64,000 bases of DNA from Clostridiaceae bacterium Marseille-Q4149 (lineage in GTDB: Bacteria > Bacillota > Clostridia > Oscillospirales > Oscillospiraceae). Of this stretch, positions 35,422 through 43,293 are shown piece after piece; the stretch's first letter is position 1; every line of letters starts with the position of its first letter. The stretch spans positions 558,001 through 622,000 of the forward strand of contig CP073691.1 in NCBI GenBank assembly GCA_018228685.1. Direction: 5' to 3'. The translations under genes were made by a program, and so were the position numbers. The notes under the pieces are model-generated. The model was given only the letters and a program-made list of their open reading frames with translations, ran no database searches and was not told the DNA's origin.

Positions 35422-35898
35422 ATGAATATTCGAGAAATCCACGAAAATAAAAAGCAATTCCTCCCGCTTCTGCTGTTGGCGGATGAGCAGGAGGACATGA
35501 TCGACCGCTATCTGGAGCGGGGCACCATGTATGTGCTGGAGGACGGCGGCGTGAGGGCGGAATGCGTCGTCACCGACGAGGGCGGCGGGATTCTGGAGCT
35601 CAAGAACCTCGCCGTGGAACCGGAGGCGCAGAGAAAGGGCTACGGCAAGGCGCTGATTGACTTTCTTGTGCGTCAATATGCTGGTTGCTATGCCCTTTTA
35701 CAGGTGGGCACCGGCGACAGTCCGCTGACTGTGCCGTTTTATGAGAAGTGCGGCTTTGTCCGCTGGCACCGCATCCCCAATTTCTTCACCGACCACTATG
35801 ACCACCCCATCTACGAGGCCGGAGTGCAGCTGGTGGACATGGTGTATTTGCAACGGAAGCTGTGCCACCCAGCCTGCACCACCGGCAGCGGGTTTTGA
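35422..35898 (+). CDS. GNAT family N-acetyltransferase
   Basis: The acetyl-CoA-binding motif LAVEPEAQRKGYGKALIDFL lies at about residues 59-78, and FYEKCGF near 105 is the usual last strand motif. The substrate is unknown. The final dozen residues (HPACTTGSGF) do not look like the family and may be added by a shifted stop. Follows the ASCH gene by 23 bases; SD GGAGCAG. Confidence 0.85.
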   Translation: MNIREIHENKKQFLPLLLLADEQEDMIDRYLERGTMYVLEDGGVRAECVVTDEGGGILELKNLAVEPEAQRKGYGKALIDFLVRQYAGCYALLQVGTGDSPLTVPFYEKCGFVRWHRIPNFFTDHYDHPIYEAGVQLVDMVYLQRKLCHPACTTGSGF

Positions 35899-35963
35899 TA
35901 TTTTCCATTTCTTCTCCGTCAAACTGGAAGTTGACGAACTGTTGATTATATTGCGATGCGTAA

Positions 35964-36353
35964 TTACAATGCAATTCCAAGTTCTTTGCATTTCTCGATT
36001 GCCAGATCATTGTTTTGCAATGCAGCAAGTCGATACCAATGCTTAGCCTGTTCGATATCTCGTTCCACTCCGATTGCATCTTCATAAAACTCTGCCAAAT
36101 TGTATTGTCCATCTCTATCGCCATGCTCTGCGGCACGGCGAGTCCAATATAGTGCTTTTTCCAAGTCCTTTTCAACACCAAGTCCCTCGTAATAGAAATA
36201 GCCTATTTGACATTCAGCAAGGGGATAGCCCTGCTCTGCCAATACCAAATGGCCTTCAAAGCATTTGTCATATTGTTTTGTTTCCCAATATTTTTCAATC
36301 AGCTCATTGCAAATGTCAAATTCCTTGCAAGGTTTGTAATACGCACCTGCCAT
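35964..36353 (-). CDS. Sel1-repeat protein
   Basis: The 129-residue protein contains two clear Sel1-like repeats (AECQIGYFYYEGLGVEKDLEKA and DGQYNLAEFYEDAIGVERDIEQA), plus a divergent one before them. Sel1 repeats form a helical scaffold for protein contacts. No signal peptide. GGAGG 7 bases before the start. Low GC compared with host genes. Confidence 0.82.
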   Translation of the reverse strand: MAGAYYKPCKEFDICNELIEKYWETKQYDKCFEGHLVLAEQGYPLAECQIGYFYYEGLGVEKDLEKALYWTRRAAEHGDRDGQYNLAEFYEDAIGVERDIEQAKHWYRLAALQNNDLAIEKCKELGIAL

Positions 36354-36435
36354 ATATTCATACCTCCATAAATCCCGATTTGTTTAGTAAATTCTTTTCC
36401 CAAACGCATACGCTTCCTGCAAACGCTCCGTCCTA

Positions 36436-36645
36436 TCAAAGCGGCATCGGCGTCCGGGCGATCAGAATAACCGCCAGAATCGCGCCCACAAATGCCGCAG
36501 CCCCTATGACTGCCAACACCCTTATGCTGAGTTTCTTCTTCGCTGCCTTGCAGATCAGCGCGGCGCAAGCCACGCAGACAGCCGCAGCCACAAGTGCAAT
36601 GCCCAGCGTTTCCCATAGCCAAGATAATTCATATAGGATTTTCAT
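36436..36645 (-). CDS. Small two-helix membrane protein
   Basis: A 69-residue protein with hydrophobic segments at about 13-33 and 43-63, separated by a basic loop (KAAKKKLSIR). Family not recognised. The start follows AGGAGATG at good spacing, which supports a real gene. Confidence 0.6.
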   Translation of the reverse strand: MKILYELSWLWETLGIALVAAAVCVACAALICKAAKKKLSIRVLAVIGAAAFVGAILAVILIARTPMPL

Positions 36646-36675
36646 GCGATCATCTCCTGTTCGTTAAACTGGAAT

Positions 36676-37116
36676 TTATGTCAATGCGAACGCAATCTCA
36701 TCAAGTTTATTTGTTATTGCGTTCTTTCTCCCTGTCTCCTTAAAGCCTATTCGACGATAGAGTCTCTCAGCATTTATATTATTCTCAAGAATCCACAGCG
36801 TAGGGGTATCCGTACATTGGCCTACTGCGTATAGTAACAATTTCGTTCCATAACCCATGTTTTGCATATCTGGAAGAATATAAAGATCCTCTATTAAGCC
36901 CTTTGTTACAGAAACAACCCCTATTGGTTTTTCTTCTATAAGCATATAGAGCTTTGTTCCGTTGTTCATCTTGTTTCTCAAATACTCCCGTTGCCGATCT
37001 GGCGTGTGTGTTTCTATGAAATCAGGAGTACAAAATGCACGATGCGATTCCTTCCAGGATATTGAATGGATGGTTGCGGCTTGAAGAAGATTTGTTTCAT
37101 CTACAGGTACTATCAT
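36676..37116 (-). CDS. GNAT family N-acetyltransferase
   Basis: Start is ATG at 37116 (MIVPVDETNLLQAATIHS), with GAGGAGG 5 bases upstream. The CoA-binding motif LYILPDMQNMGYGTKLLLYA is near 78-97, and NINAERLYRRIGFKETGR near 115-132 is the family end motif. Substrate unknown. GC is low. Confidence 0.85.
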   Translation of the reverse strand: MIVPVDETNLLQAATIHSISWKESHRAFCTPDFIETHTPDRQREYLRNKMNNGTKLYMLIEEKPIGVVSVTKGLIEDLYILPDMQNMGYGTKLLLYAVGQCTDTPTLWILENNINAERLYRRIGFKETGRKNAITNKLDEIAFALT

Positions 37117-37142
37117 ACTTACCTCCTCAACTTCCGATTTGT

Positions 37143-37775
37143 CTATCTCTTTTTGATCGGGTGCCGGATGACGGTCTTCCACTTTTCAGGTGCGACCTTT
37201 CTGGCATCCGACAGGTAGATTTCGTGATGCAGCCTTGTTTCGCTCAGGTCATTCTCGTAGCCGTGTTCCGCCAGATAGGCGTCCATCAGCGCAACCGATG
37301 CAGGCTCCTGGTCAAAAGGCCCCAGGTGCATCATCTGCACGCAAAGTCCCTCCTCGATGGTCAGAAACTCCGCCGATGAGCAATCCAGCTTTTTCTTCTT
37401 CGTTGCCGTTTCCACAGCCCACACAAAGTCCTTCCGGGTCACAAAATCCGGCAGGCGGATCACGGAGATCCAGTGGAATGCAGATTTGACGGCATAATCA
37501 ATGCCGTCTTTCCCGTCCTGCCACCAGAAGCCCTCCAATGGCGGAACAACATATTCAAAAAAGCCCTCCATTTTGTAATCGGTCTTGCAGCTCATTTTCA
37601 GCGTGTACGCAACCGCATACAGCACGCCGATGGCCTGCTGGTAGGCGCCGCCCGCCTCGTTGGGGTCGCCGCTTCCTCTGACAGCGATATAGTTTGCCTT
37701 CGGTACGGTTACGATCTCCGGCCGGTTCTTCGGCATATAAAATTCCTTGTATTCTTTCTTGAAGTCAAAAGCCAT
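37143..37775 (-). CDS. GyrI-like domain protein
   Basis: The 210-residue protein matches GyrI-like small-molecule binding proteins (FDFKKEYKEFYMPKNRPEIV, VPKANYIAVRGSGDPNEAGG, EGLCVQMMHLGPFDQEP, LHHEIYLSDARKVAPEKWKT). Some relatives hydrolyse or bind cyclopropanone-type or other hydrophobic toxins. SD GGAGAG. It is the last intact gene of the accessory island on this strand. Confidence 0.85.
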   Translation of the reverse strand: MAFDFKKEYKEFYMPKNRPEIVTVPKANYIAVRGSGDPNEAGGAYQQAIGVLYAVAYTLKMSCKTDYKMEGFFEYVVPPLEGFWWQDGKDGIDYAVKSAFHWISVIRLPDFVTRKDFVWAVETATKKKKLDCSSAEFLTIEEGLCVQMMHLGPFDQEPASVALMDAYLAEHGYENDLSETRLHHEIYLSDARKVAPEKWKTVIRHPIKKR

Positions 37776-37790
37776 GGTTTTCTCTCCGTA

Positions 37791-37934
37791 TTATGTTTTT
37801 GAGGGATGCGCCGTGATGGCCGCCTTGATGACGCCGTCCAGACGGTTTTCAAAGATGCAGTAGGCCTCCTGAATCTCGCTCAGCGGGAAGGGGTGGGTAA
37901 TAAGCGGCGTGGTGTCCAGCAGGGCGGCATTGAC
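37791..37934 (-). pseudogene. C-terminal fragment of a zinc-type alcohol dehydrogenase
   Basis: LLDTTPLITHPFPLSEIQEA and ENRLDGVIKAAI are the last 40 residues of medium-chain dehydrogenases. The sequence upstream on the same strand does not continue the family, so only the tail remains. Confidence 0.7.
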
Positions 37935-38172
37935 TGCAAGGAAAAATAAATGCTCACAGCCCTGCAAAATACATTTTACCACGCCTCCTGAAAAATCGCA
38001 ACGGAGTAAAAAACACGGTGCCGCCCGGTAAAGGGTGACACCGAAATTTTTTTGGAAAAAGGTGATGACGCTGACGTAATGCAATTGATGCGCACCGCGC
38101 CCATCAAGGACTACGGCGAGTTCAGCTTCTTCCCGGTGTTCAGCGGAAAGTGAGAATGAGGAGCGCTGACGC

Positions 38173-38363
38173 ATGGGATACACGAAATTAGGCAAGACCG
38201 ATATGGAAATTTCCAAGGTTTGCGTGGGCTGCATGAGCTTTGGCAAGGCCCTAAAAAGAATGTCAGCCGGGGTAAGGTCGTGATCGCCTCCAAGGTTTAT
38301 TTCAACCCCGGCAGACTTTCCCGGGAAGCCATTCACCGGGAGATCGGCGGCCATAATGAATAA
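38173..38363 (+). pseudogene. Aldo/keto reductase gene with centre deleted and frameshifted
   Basis: A normal ribosome binding site (GAGGAG) and ATG open MGYTKLGKTDMEISKVCVGC and MSFGKA, the family N-terminus. In the next frame, KKNVSRGKVVIASKVYFNPG and REAIHREIGG match a stretch that normally lies about 60 residues later. The part between, with the catalytic Asp and Tyr, is absent, and the remainder of the C-terminus is also lost. Just upstream (38079-38153) stands another orphan protein tail (IKDYGEFSFFPVFSGK) that I cannot assign. Confidence 0.75.
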
Positions 38364-38393
38364 TAAATATTAAATCAAAAACATTTTTTTCCG

Positions 38394-38422
38394 TTGACAA
38401 TTCTGCGTAAATATAGTAACAT
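38394..38422 (+). promoter_or_regulatory. Sigma-A promoter of the 38486 gene
   Basis: TTGACA (38394-38399), 17 bases, TAACAT (38417-38422). It lies in the AT-rich stretch just after the aldo/keto reductase remnant and 64 bases before the start codon. Confidence 0.7.
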
Positions 38423-38485
38423 AACTGTACAGAGAACCACAGCTGCAACAGACGGAAATTCGCTGGAAAGGTGAGGGAATCCATC

Positions 38486-39160
38486 ATGAAAAGCATCATC
38501 TGGAAAATCGAACTGGCCGCCGCAGTGCTCCTGGCGGTCTCGGCCCTGGTGTGGGGCCTGCGCCCCGGCGTGTGGAACTACGGCGGCTTTTACCGCATGG
38601 CCGCCGGGGAACAGAGCAGGACCTATACCCGCCCGGGCTGCTCCACGGTGGAGGTGACGGAGGACAACCGCCTGCGCATTCACTCCCCCACAGGGCAGAC
38701 GGCGGAGTTTACCCTGTCCCTGGCGGAAAACGGCTCCTATCGGGCGGCGGAAATGGCCATGGACGGCGTGGTCCGCAACATCACCTACAACACCGCCGCC
38801 GGAACGTTCATGACAGCGGGCGACAGCTGGTCCATCAGCACCCTGGTCCAGGAGAAGGCCGGGTTCAGCCCGGGCCTGACCGATAACGCGCTGTACAGCA
38901 TGGCCCTGGGCAATCACCAGACCCGCATTGCCGGGCGGTCCGGGGAATTTCTCACGGCGGGGCTGTTCCTACTGCTGGGCCTGGTGCTCCCCCTGCTGCT
39001 GAAGCCCGCCATCGCCCTGGACAAATTCCTGCTGGGCTTTTTCTATGACAACACGGAAAAGCTCCAGGCCACGGACCTGGCCCGGGGCATCATGCTCCTG
39101 CTGGGGCTGGTCGTATCTGTCATCGGCGCCATCTGGTGGTGCATCCTTTTGTTCGGATAA
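38486..39160 (+). CDS. Hypothetical membrane protein (224 aa)
   Basis: Start is ATG at 38486, with AAAGGTGAGG upstream. One helix at about 7-26, an exported beta-rich segment (about 30-145, TVEVTEDNRLRIHSPTGQTAEFTLSL) and two helices at the C-terminal side (about 150-172 and 198-222). I do not recognise the family. It has its own promoter and a strong terminator, so it is a single-gene unit. Confidence 0.75.
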   Translation: MKSIIWKIELAAAVLLAVSALVWGLRPGVWNYGGFYRMAAGEQSRTYTRPGCSTVEVTEDNRLRIHSPTGQTAEFTLSLAENGSYRAAEMAMDGVVRNITYNTAAGTFMTAGDSWSISTLVQEKAGFSPGLTDNALYSMALGNHQTRIAGRSGEFLTAGLFLLLGLVLPLLLKPAIALDKFLLGFFYDNTEKLQATDLARGIMLLLGLVVSVIGAIWWCILLFG

Positions 39161-39166
39161 AGATCG

Positions 39167-39195
39167 GGGCGGACGCCGGCGTCCGCCCTTTTTTT
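39167..39195 (+). terminator. Intrinsic terminator
   Basis: GGGCGGACGCC (39167-39177) directly followed by its complement (39178-39188) and seven T residues. Confidence 0.9.
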
Positions 39196-39205
39196 GCGGC
39201 CCGCC

Positions 39206-39276
39206 TGCCCCGGGGAAATCTTTTCCCCGGGGCGCAAATTTTTCCCCGGGGCGCAAATTTTTCCCCGGGGCGCAAA
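39206..39276. repeat. Tandem 19-bp repeats centred on CCCCGGGG
   Basis: The palindrome CCCCGGGG occurs at 39208, 39225, 39244 and 39263. The last three sit in units TTTTCCCCGGGGCGCAAAT spaced exactly 19 bases apart. The array lies 30-100 bases before a -10-like TATAGTATAAAT at 39306-39317 and upstream of uppP. Confidence 0.8.
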
Positions 39277-39405
39277 TTACACTGGTAATTTCCCCCGGAG
39301 TGTGCTATAGTATAAATGTATCCGTATTTTTTGAACGAATACAGATCGGAATAATCCGACAGAAATAAACAAAATGTAATCTGAAAAGACAGGAGAATAT
39401 GAAAT

Positions 39406-40233
39406 ATGAACGCTTTTTCTTCCTTCCTGCTGGGCCTGGTGCAGGGCGTGGCGGAGTTTTTGCCCATTTCCAGCTCCGGACATCTGGCCATCGCGCAGAA
39501 CCTGCTGCACATTGACGCGGAGGTGCCGGAATTCTTTGACGTGCTGCTGCATCTGGGCACCCTGGGGGCGGTGTTCGTGGCCTATTGGCAGGACATCAAG
39601 GACATGATCGCCGAGTTCTTCCGGGGAATCGGGGACCTGGCCCACCGGTCCACCCCCAAGCCCCTGCCTCCGGCCCGGCGGCTGATCCTGCTGATCATCC
39701 TGGGCACCCTGCCGCTGTTTGCGGTGCTGCCCATCAAGGACAAGGTCCTGGGCCTGAGCAATAACATGCTGTTCATCGGCGGGGCCCTGATCGTCACGGG
39801 CTTCCTGTTATTCGCCAGCGACCGGGTGAAGAAGGGGAGGAAGAACGAGCGAACGGCATCGCTGCTGGATGCGGTGGCGGTGGGCGTGAGCCAGGCCGTC
39901 GCCACGGTGCCGGGCATCTCCCGGTCCGGCATGACCATCACCTCCGGGTGCTTTGTGGGCTTCGATCGGAAGTTCGCGGTGCGGTTTTCCTTCCTGCTGT
40001 CCATTCCGGCGGTGCTGGGGGCCAACATCCTGAGCCTGAAGGACGCCGTGGAGGCAGGAGTCGACTGGAGCCAGGTGCCGGTGTATCTGATCGGCGTGGC
40101 CACGGCGGCGGTGTCCGGGTATCTGTGCATTGGCCTGCTGCGGCGCATTGCCAACAAGGGAAAATTCGGCGCGTTTGCCTATTACTGCTGGGCCGTGGGT
40201 CTGCTGACCATCGTGGTGCAGCTCATTAAATAA
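39406..40233 (+). CDS. uppP: Undecaprenyl-diphosphatase
   Basis: UppP recycles the lipid carrier of cell-wall synthesis and gives bacitracin resistance. The 275-residue membrane protein has the two active-site motifs, LPISSSGHLAI near 20-30 and PGISRSGMTI near 170-180, and about seven helices. AGGAG precedes the start. It is 15 bases upstream of ftsK, so the two are probably co-transcribed. Confidence 0.96.
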   Translation: MNAFSSFLLGLVQGVAEFLPISSSGHLAIAQNLLHIDAEVPEFFDVLLHLGTLGAVFVAYWQDIKDMIAEFFRGIGDLAHRSTPKPLPPARRLILLIILGTLPLFAVLPIKDKVLGLSNNMLFIGGALIVTGFLLFASDRVKKGRKNERTASLLDAVAVGVSQAVATVPGISRSGMTITSGCFVGFDRKFAVRFSFLLSIPAVLGANILSLKDAVEAGVDWSQVPVYLIGVATAAVSGYLCIGLLRRIANKGKFGAFAYYCWAVGLLTIVVQLIK

Positions 40234-40248
40234 GAGAAAGGAACCACT

Positions 40249-42765
40249 ATGGCGTCCGGACAGAAGAAAAAAACCACAACCAAAAAGACGGCTCCGCAGA
40301 AATCCGCCCTCCCGCCGATCCGGCGGGAGGTAGGCGGCGGCGTGTGCCTGCTGCTGGCCTTGTGCGTGGTGGTCAGCTATTTCCAGGCGGACGCCATTGT
40401 GCTGAACCTGCTGGGGAACCTGCTGAAGGGCCTGGCGGGCTACGGCTATTGGCTGGCGGCCCCGGCCCTGGCCCTGGCGGGGGTGAACCTGCTGGCCCAC
40501 CGGGGGCGTCCGGTGGTGCTGCGGACGGTCTGCGCCCTGGTGCTGCCGGTGCTGCTGGGGGCCATCCTGCACCTGTTTTTGTATAGGGGAGAGGCCGTCA
40601 CCGGCCTGGCCCCGGCCATGAAGAGCCTGTGGGCCAGTGGCCTGCTGCTGCAAAGCGGCGGCGCACTGGCCGGTGGACTGGCCATGGGCATGAAGCGGCT
40701 GGTGGGCACGGTGGTGTCCGTGATCGTGCTGCTTCTGCTGCTGGCGGCGGCGGTATTCGCGGCGCTGCGGGTATCCCCCCGGGAGCTGGTGCAGCGGGCC
40801 CGTGACCGGGTCCCCTATGAGCCGGAGCCGGAGCGCCCGGCCCGGCCGGAAAAGCCCCGGCGGCAGCGTCCATCGGTGGATGTGCCCCTGGACGATGAGC
40901 CGGTGCAGCCCAAGCCCGAACCCAAGCCGGAGCCCAAACCTGAGCCCCAGGAGATTCCCGATGAACCTCTGCCCCGGAAGAAGGGGAAGGGCTTCTTCTC
41001 TCGCAGAGGGGAGGACGTGATGACCCCGGACCAGGTGCTGCGGCCCCAGGAGCCGGAGCCTGCGCCGGAGCCGCAGCCCACGGCCCAGCCGGAGCCGGAG
41101 CCCGCCCCTCAGCCGGAGAAAAAGTCCCGCCGGAGCCAGGAATCCGCCGCCCGGGAGGTGGAGCAGCACGCCCAGGAGGTGAGCCAGGCCATCGAGGAGG
41201 AGCTGGCGGAGCCGGAGGAGGCGTATCAGTATCCCCCGGTGACCCTGTTGGACCAGAACAGCGACGACAACTATACCGAGGTGGGGGCGGAGCTGCGGAA
41301 CAACTCCCGCCGCCTGGCCCAGACCATCACCAGCTTCGGCGTGGACGCCAAGCCCGGCGACGTGGTCCACGGACCCAGCGTCACCCGGTATGAGTTCACC
41401 CTGGACCAGGGTGTGAAGCTGTCCAAGCTCACCAACCTGGCCGACGACATCGCCCTGGCCCTGGGCAGCGGCGGCGTGCGCATTGCGCCCATCCCCAACA
41501 AAAGCTCCGTGGTGGGCATCGAGGTGCCCAACCGGGTGGTGACGGCGGTGCGCATCCGGGACGTCATCGACTCCCGGGCCTTTGCCGAGCATAAGTCCCG
41601 GGTGGCCTTCGCCGTGGGCAAGGACATCGGCGGCAACGCCATCGTGGGGGACATCGCGAGACTGCCCCATGTGCTGATCGCCGGCACCACCGGCTCCGGT
41701 AAGTCCGTGTGCACCAACTCGCTGATCGTGAGCCTGCTGTACAAGTCCACCCCGGAGGAGGTCCGCTTCATCATGGTGGACCCGAAGATGGTGGAGCTGG
41801 CCCCCTACAACGGCATCCCGCACCTGCTGATCCCCGTGGTGACGGACCCCAAAAAGGCCGCCGGGGCCCTGCAGTGGGCGGTGTATGAGATGATGAAGCG
41901 CTATAAGCTGTTCTCGGAAAACGGGGTAAAGGACCTGGCCGGGTTCAACGCCCTGGCCCAGCGCAATGAGGAGCTGAAGAAAATGCCCACCGTGGTGGTG
42001 GTCATCGACGAGCTGGCGGACCTGATGCTGGTGGCGGCCAAGGAGGTGGAGGAATCCATCTGCCGGGTGGCCCAGATGGGCCGCGCCGCCGGGATGCACC
42101 TGGTCATCGCCACCCAGCGGCCCTCCTCCGACGTGATCACCGGCCTGATGAAGGCCAATATCCCCAGCCGCATTGCCTTCGCCGTGGCCTCGTCGCTGGA
42201 GTCCCGGATCATTCTGGACACCACTGGCGCGGAGAAGCTGGTGGGCAAGGGCGACATGCTGTATGCCCCCCTGGGGGCCGGAAAGCCCACCCGGGTCCAG
42301 GGCTGCTTCATCACCCCGGAGGAGATCGAGCGGGTGGTGGACTATGTGAAGCAGAGCGGCGAGGCGGAGTATTCCCAGGACGTCATGGACAAGATCGAGC
42401 AGGCGGTGAAGGAGAAGGAAAAGGGCGGCGGCAAGTCCGCCGGTGCGCCGGAGCCCGCCGGGGAGAGTCCCGACGACGAGCTGCTCAGCGCCGCCGTGGA
42501 TGTGGTGCTGGAAACGGGGCAGGCCTCCGTGTCCATGCTGCAGCGGCGGCTGAAGCTGGGCTATGCCCGGGCGGCCCGGCTGGTGGACCAGATGGAGGAG
42601 CGGGGCTATGTGGGCCCCTTCGAGGGCTCCAAGCCCCGGCAGCTGCTGATCGACAAGGCCAAGTGGCAGGAGCTGAAAATGGCCAAGGCCCCGGCCCCGG
42701 AGCCGGAGATCGACCGCAATGGCTCCATCCGGGACGTGTTCGAAAGCCGGGACGCCCTGGACTGA
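40249..42765 (+). CDS. ftsK: DNA translocase FtsK/SpoIIIE
   Basis: The 838-residue protein pumps DNA through the septum in division and sporulation. Four helices (about 30-180) are followed by a Pro/Glu-rich linker with PKPEPKPEPK repeats (about 185-310). The motor domain has Walker A GTTGSGKSVCTNSL near 481 and Walker B VVVIDELADLM near 584. The C-terminal gamma winged helix (ELLSAAVDVVLETGQASVS and following, about 745-805) reads KOPS/SRS sites. Expected length. Confidence 0.95.
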   Translation: MASGQKKKTTTKKTAPQKSALPPIRREVGGGVCLLLALCVVVSYFQADAIVLNLLGNLLKGLAGYGYWLAAPALALAGVNLLAHRGRPVVLRTVCALVLPVLLGAILHLFLYRGEAVTGLAPAMKSLWASGLLLQSGGALAGGLAMGMKRLVGTVVSVIVLLLLLAAAVFAALRVSPRELVQRARDRVPYEPEPERPARPEKPRRQRPSVDVPLDDEPVQPKPEPKPEPKPEPQEIPDEPLPRKKGKGFFSRRGEDVMTPDQVLRPQEPEPAPEPQPTAQPEPEPAPQPEKKSRRSQESAAREVEQHAQEVSQAIEEELAEPEEAYQYPPVTLLDQNSDDNYTEVGAELRNNSRRLAQTITSFGVDAKPGDVVHGPSVTRYEFTLDQGVKLSKLTNLADDIALALGSGGVRIAPIPNKSSVVGIEVPNRVVTAVRIRDVIDSRAFAEHKSRVAFAVGKDIGGNAIVGDIARLPHVLIAGTTGSGKSVCTNSLIVSLLYKSTPEEVRFIMVDPKMVELAPYNGIPHLLIPVVTDPKKAAGALQWAVYEMMKRYKLFSENGVKDLAGFNALAQRNEELKKMPTVVVVIDELADLMLVAAKEVEESICRVAQMGRAAGMHLVIATQRPSSDVITGLMKANIPSRIAFAVASSLESRIILDTTGAEKLVGKGDMLYAPLGAGKPTRVQGCFITPEEIERVVDYVKQSGEAEYSQDVMDKIEQAVKEKEKGGGKSAGAPEPAGESPDDELLSAAVDVVLETGQASVSMLQRRLKLGYARAARLVDQMEERGYVGPFEGSKPRQLLIDKAKWQELKMAKAPAPEPEIDRNGSIRDVFESRDALD

Positions 42766-42793
42766 GAAATATAACAAAACGAGGAGAATACAC

Positions 42794-43033
42794 ACGGAAT
42801 ATCGCGCACTGCCCCACGGCGGGGAGAGGATCAGCGTCATTGGCATGGGCTCCTCCGTCATCGGCGGCGGAAACCGGCAGGAGATGCGGCAGGTGCTGGG
42901 GTTTTTGGAGGCCCCGGCGGAGCAGCGGGACTATTCCGCCATCAGCGATGCCCTGGCCCAGATGGACGCCGACGGCACCCTGTCCCGGCTGTCCGTGAAG
43001 TATTTCGGCATGGACATCTCCAAGGAGCAGTGA
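42794..43033 (+). pseudogene. Aldo/keto reductase ends joined to an ABC substrate-binding protein tail
   Basis: Behind GAGGAG at normal spacing the start codon is ACG, not ATG (42794). The reading continues EYRALPHGGERISVIGMGSSVIG, the N-terminus of 4Fe-4S aldo/keto reductases, then jumps to NRQEMRQVLGFLEAPAEQRDYS, a C-terminal part of the same family. The last 33 residues (AISDALAQMDADGTLSRLSV, KYFGMDI) match the end of amino-acid ABC transporter binding proteins. Two deletions are needed to explain it. Confidence 0.7.
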
Positions 43034-43045
43034 CCTGCCCTCACA

Positions 43046-43243
43046 GAATCCAAAGATGCCTCGCAGAGTTTGCCGCCCGCAGGCGGCAAAGCAAATGAAA
43101 TCATTTTCGGCCGGGGCGTGTACCTGGCCGAAAATTCTGCTCAGGCTGCAAGTGTGGAATTGGTTCGCCATCGGCGAACCAATTATGCGCGCAGCAGACT
43201 GCAAGCCTTTTGTCCAAAAAGGGTTTCACCCTTTTTGGACAGT
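43046..43243 (-). repeat. Multi-hairpin repeat, copy 1
   Basis: On the minus strand four hairpins follow each other: GTCCAAAAAGGG/CCCTTTTTGGAC, AATTGGTTCGC/GCGAACCAATT, ATTTTCGGCC/GGCCGAAAAT and TTTGCCGCC/GGCGGCAAA. They are linked by fixed words such as GGCTTGCAGTCTGC, CCACACTTGCAG and GTACACGCC. Copy 2 is at 56851-57058 in the opposite orientation. Stems differ between copies by paired changes that keep base pairing. Short ORFs in it are not genes. Confidence 0.85.
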
Positions 43244-43245
43244 TT

Positions 43246-43283
43246 AAAATAGAGGCTCCCCCGGCTGGGGGAGCCTCTATTTT
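43246..43283. terminator. 17-bp hairpin terminator of asnS
   Basis: Arms 43246-43262 and 43267-43283 are perfectly complementary (AAAATAGAGGCTCCCCC and its reverse) around GGCT, with T-runs on both strands. Confidence 0.9.
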
Positions 43284-43293
43284 TGTGTATTTC

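Noticed and set aside
37791..38354. 187-residue minus-strand ORF as one gene
   Set aside because: Only its last 40 residues fit a family (alcohol dehydrogenase tail). The first half is antisense to the aldo/keto reductase remnant.
39206..39276. Possible CRISPR array
   Set aside because: Units are only 19 bp, contiguous and without unique spacers; no cas genes nearby. No CRISPR array was seen anywhere in the window.
39808..42861. 1017-residue open frame on the minus strand opposite uppP/ftsK
   Set aside because: Shadow of ftsK with low-complexity HLG/LRL runs; the plus-strand motifs are unambiguous.
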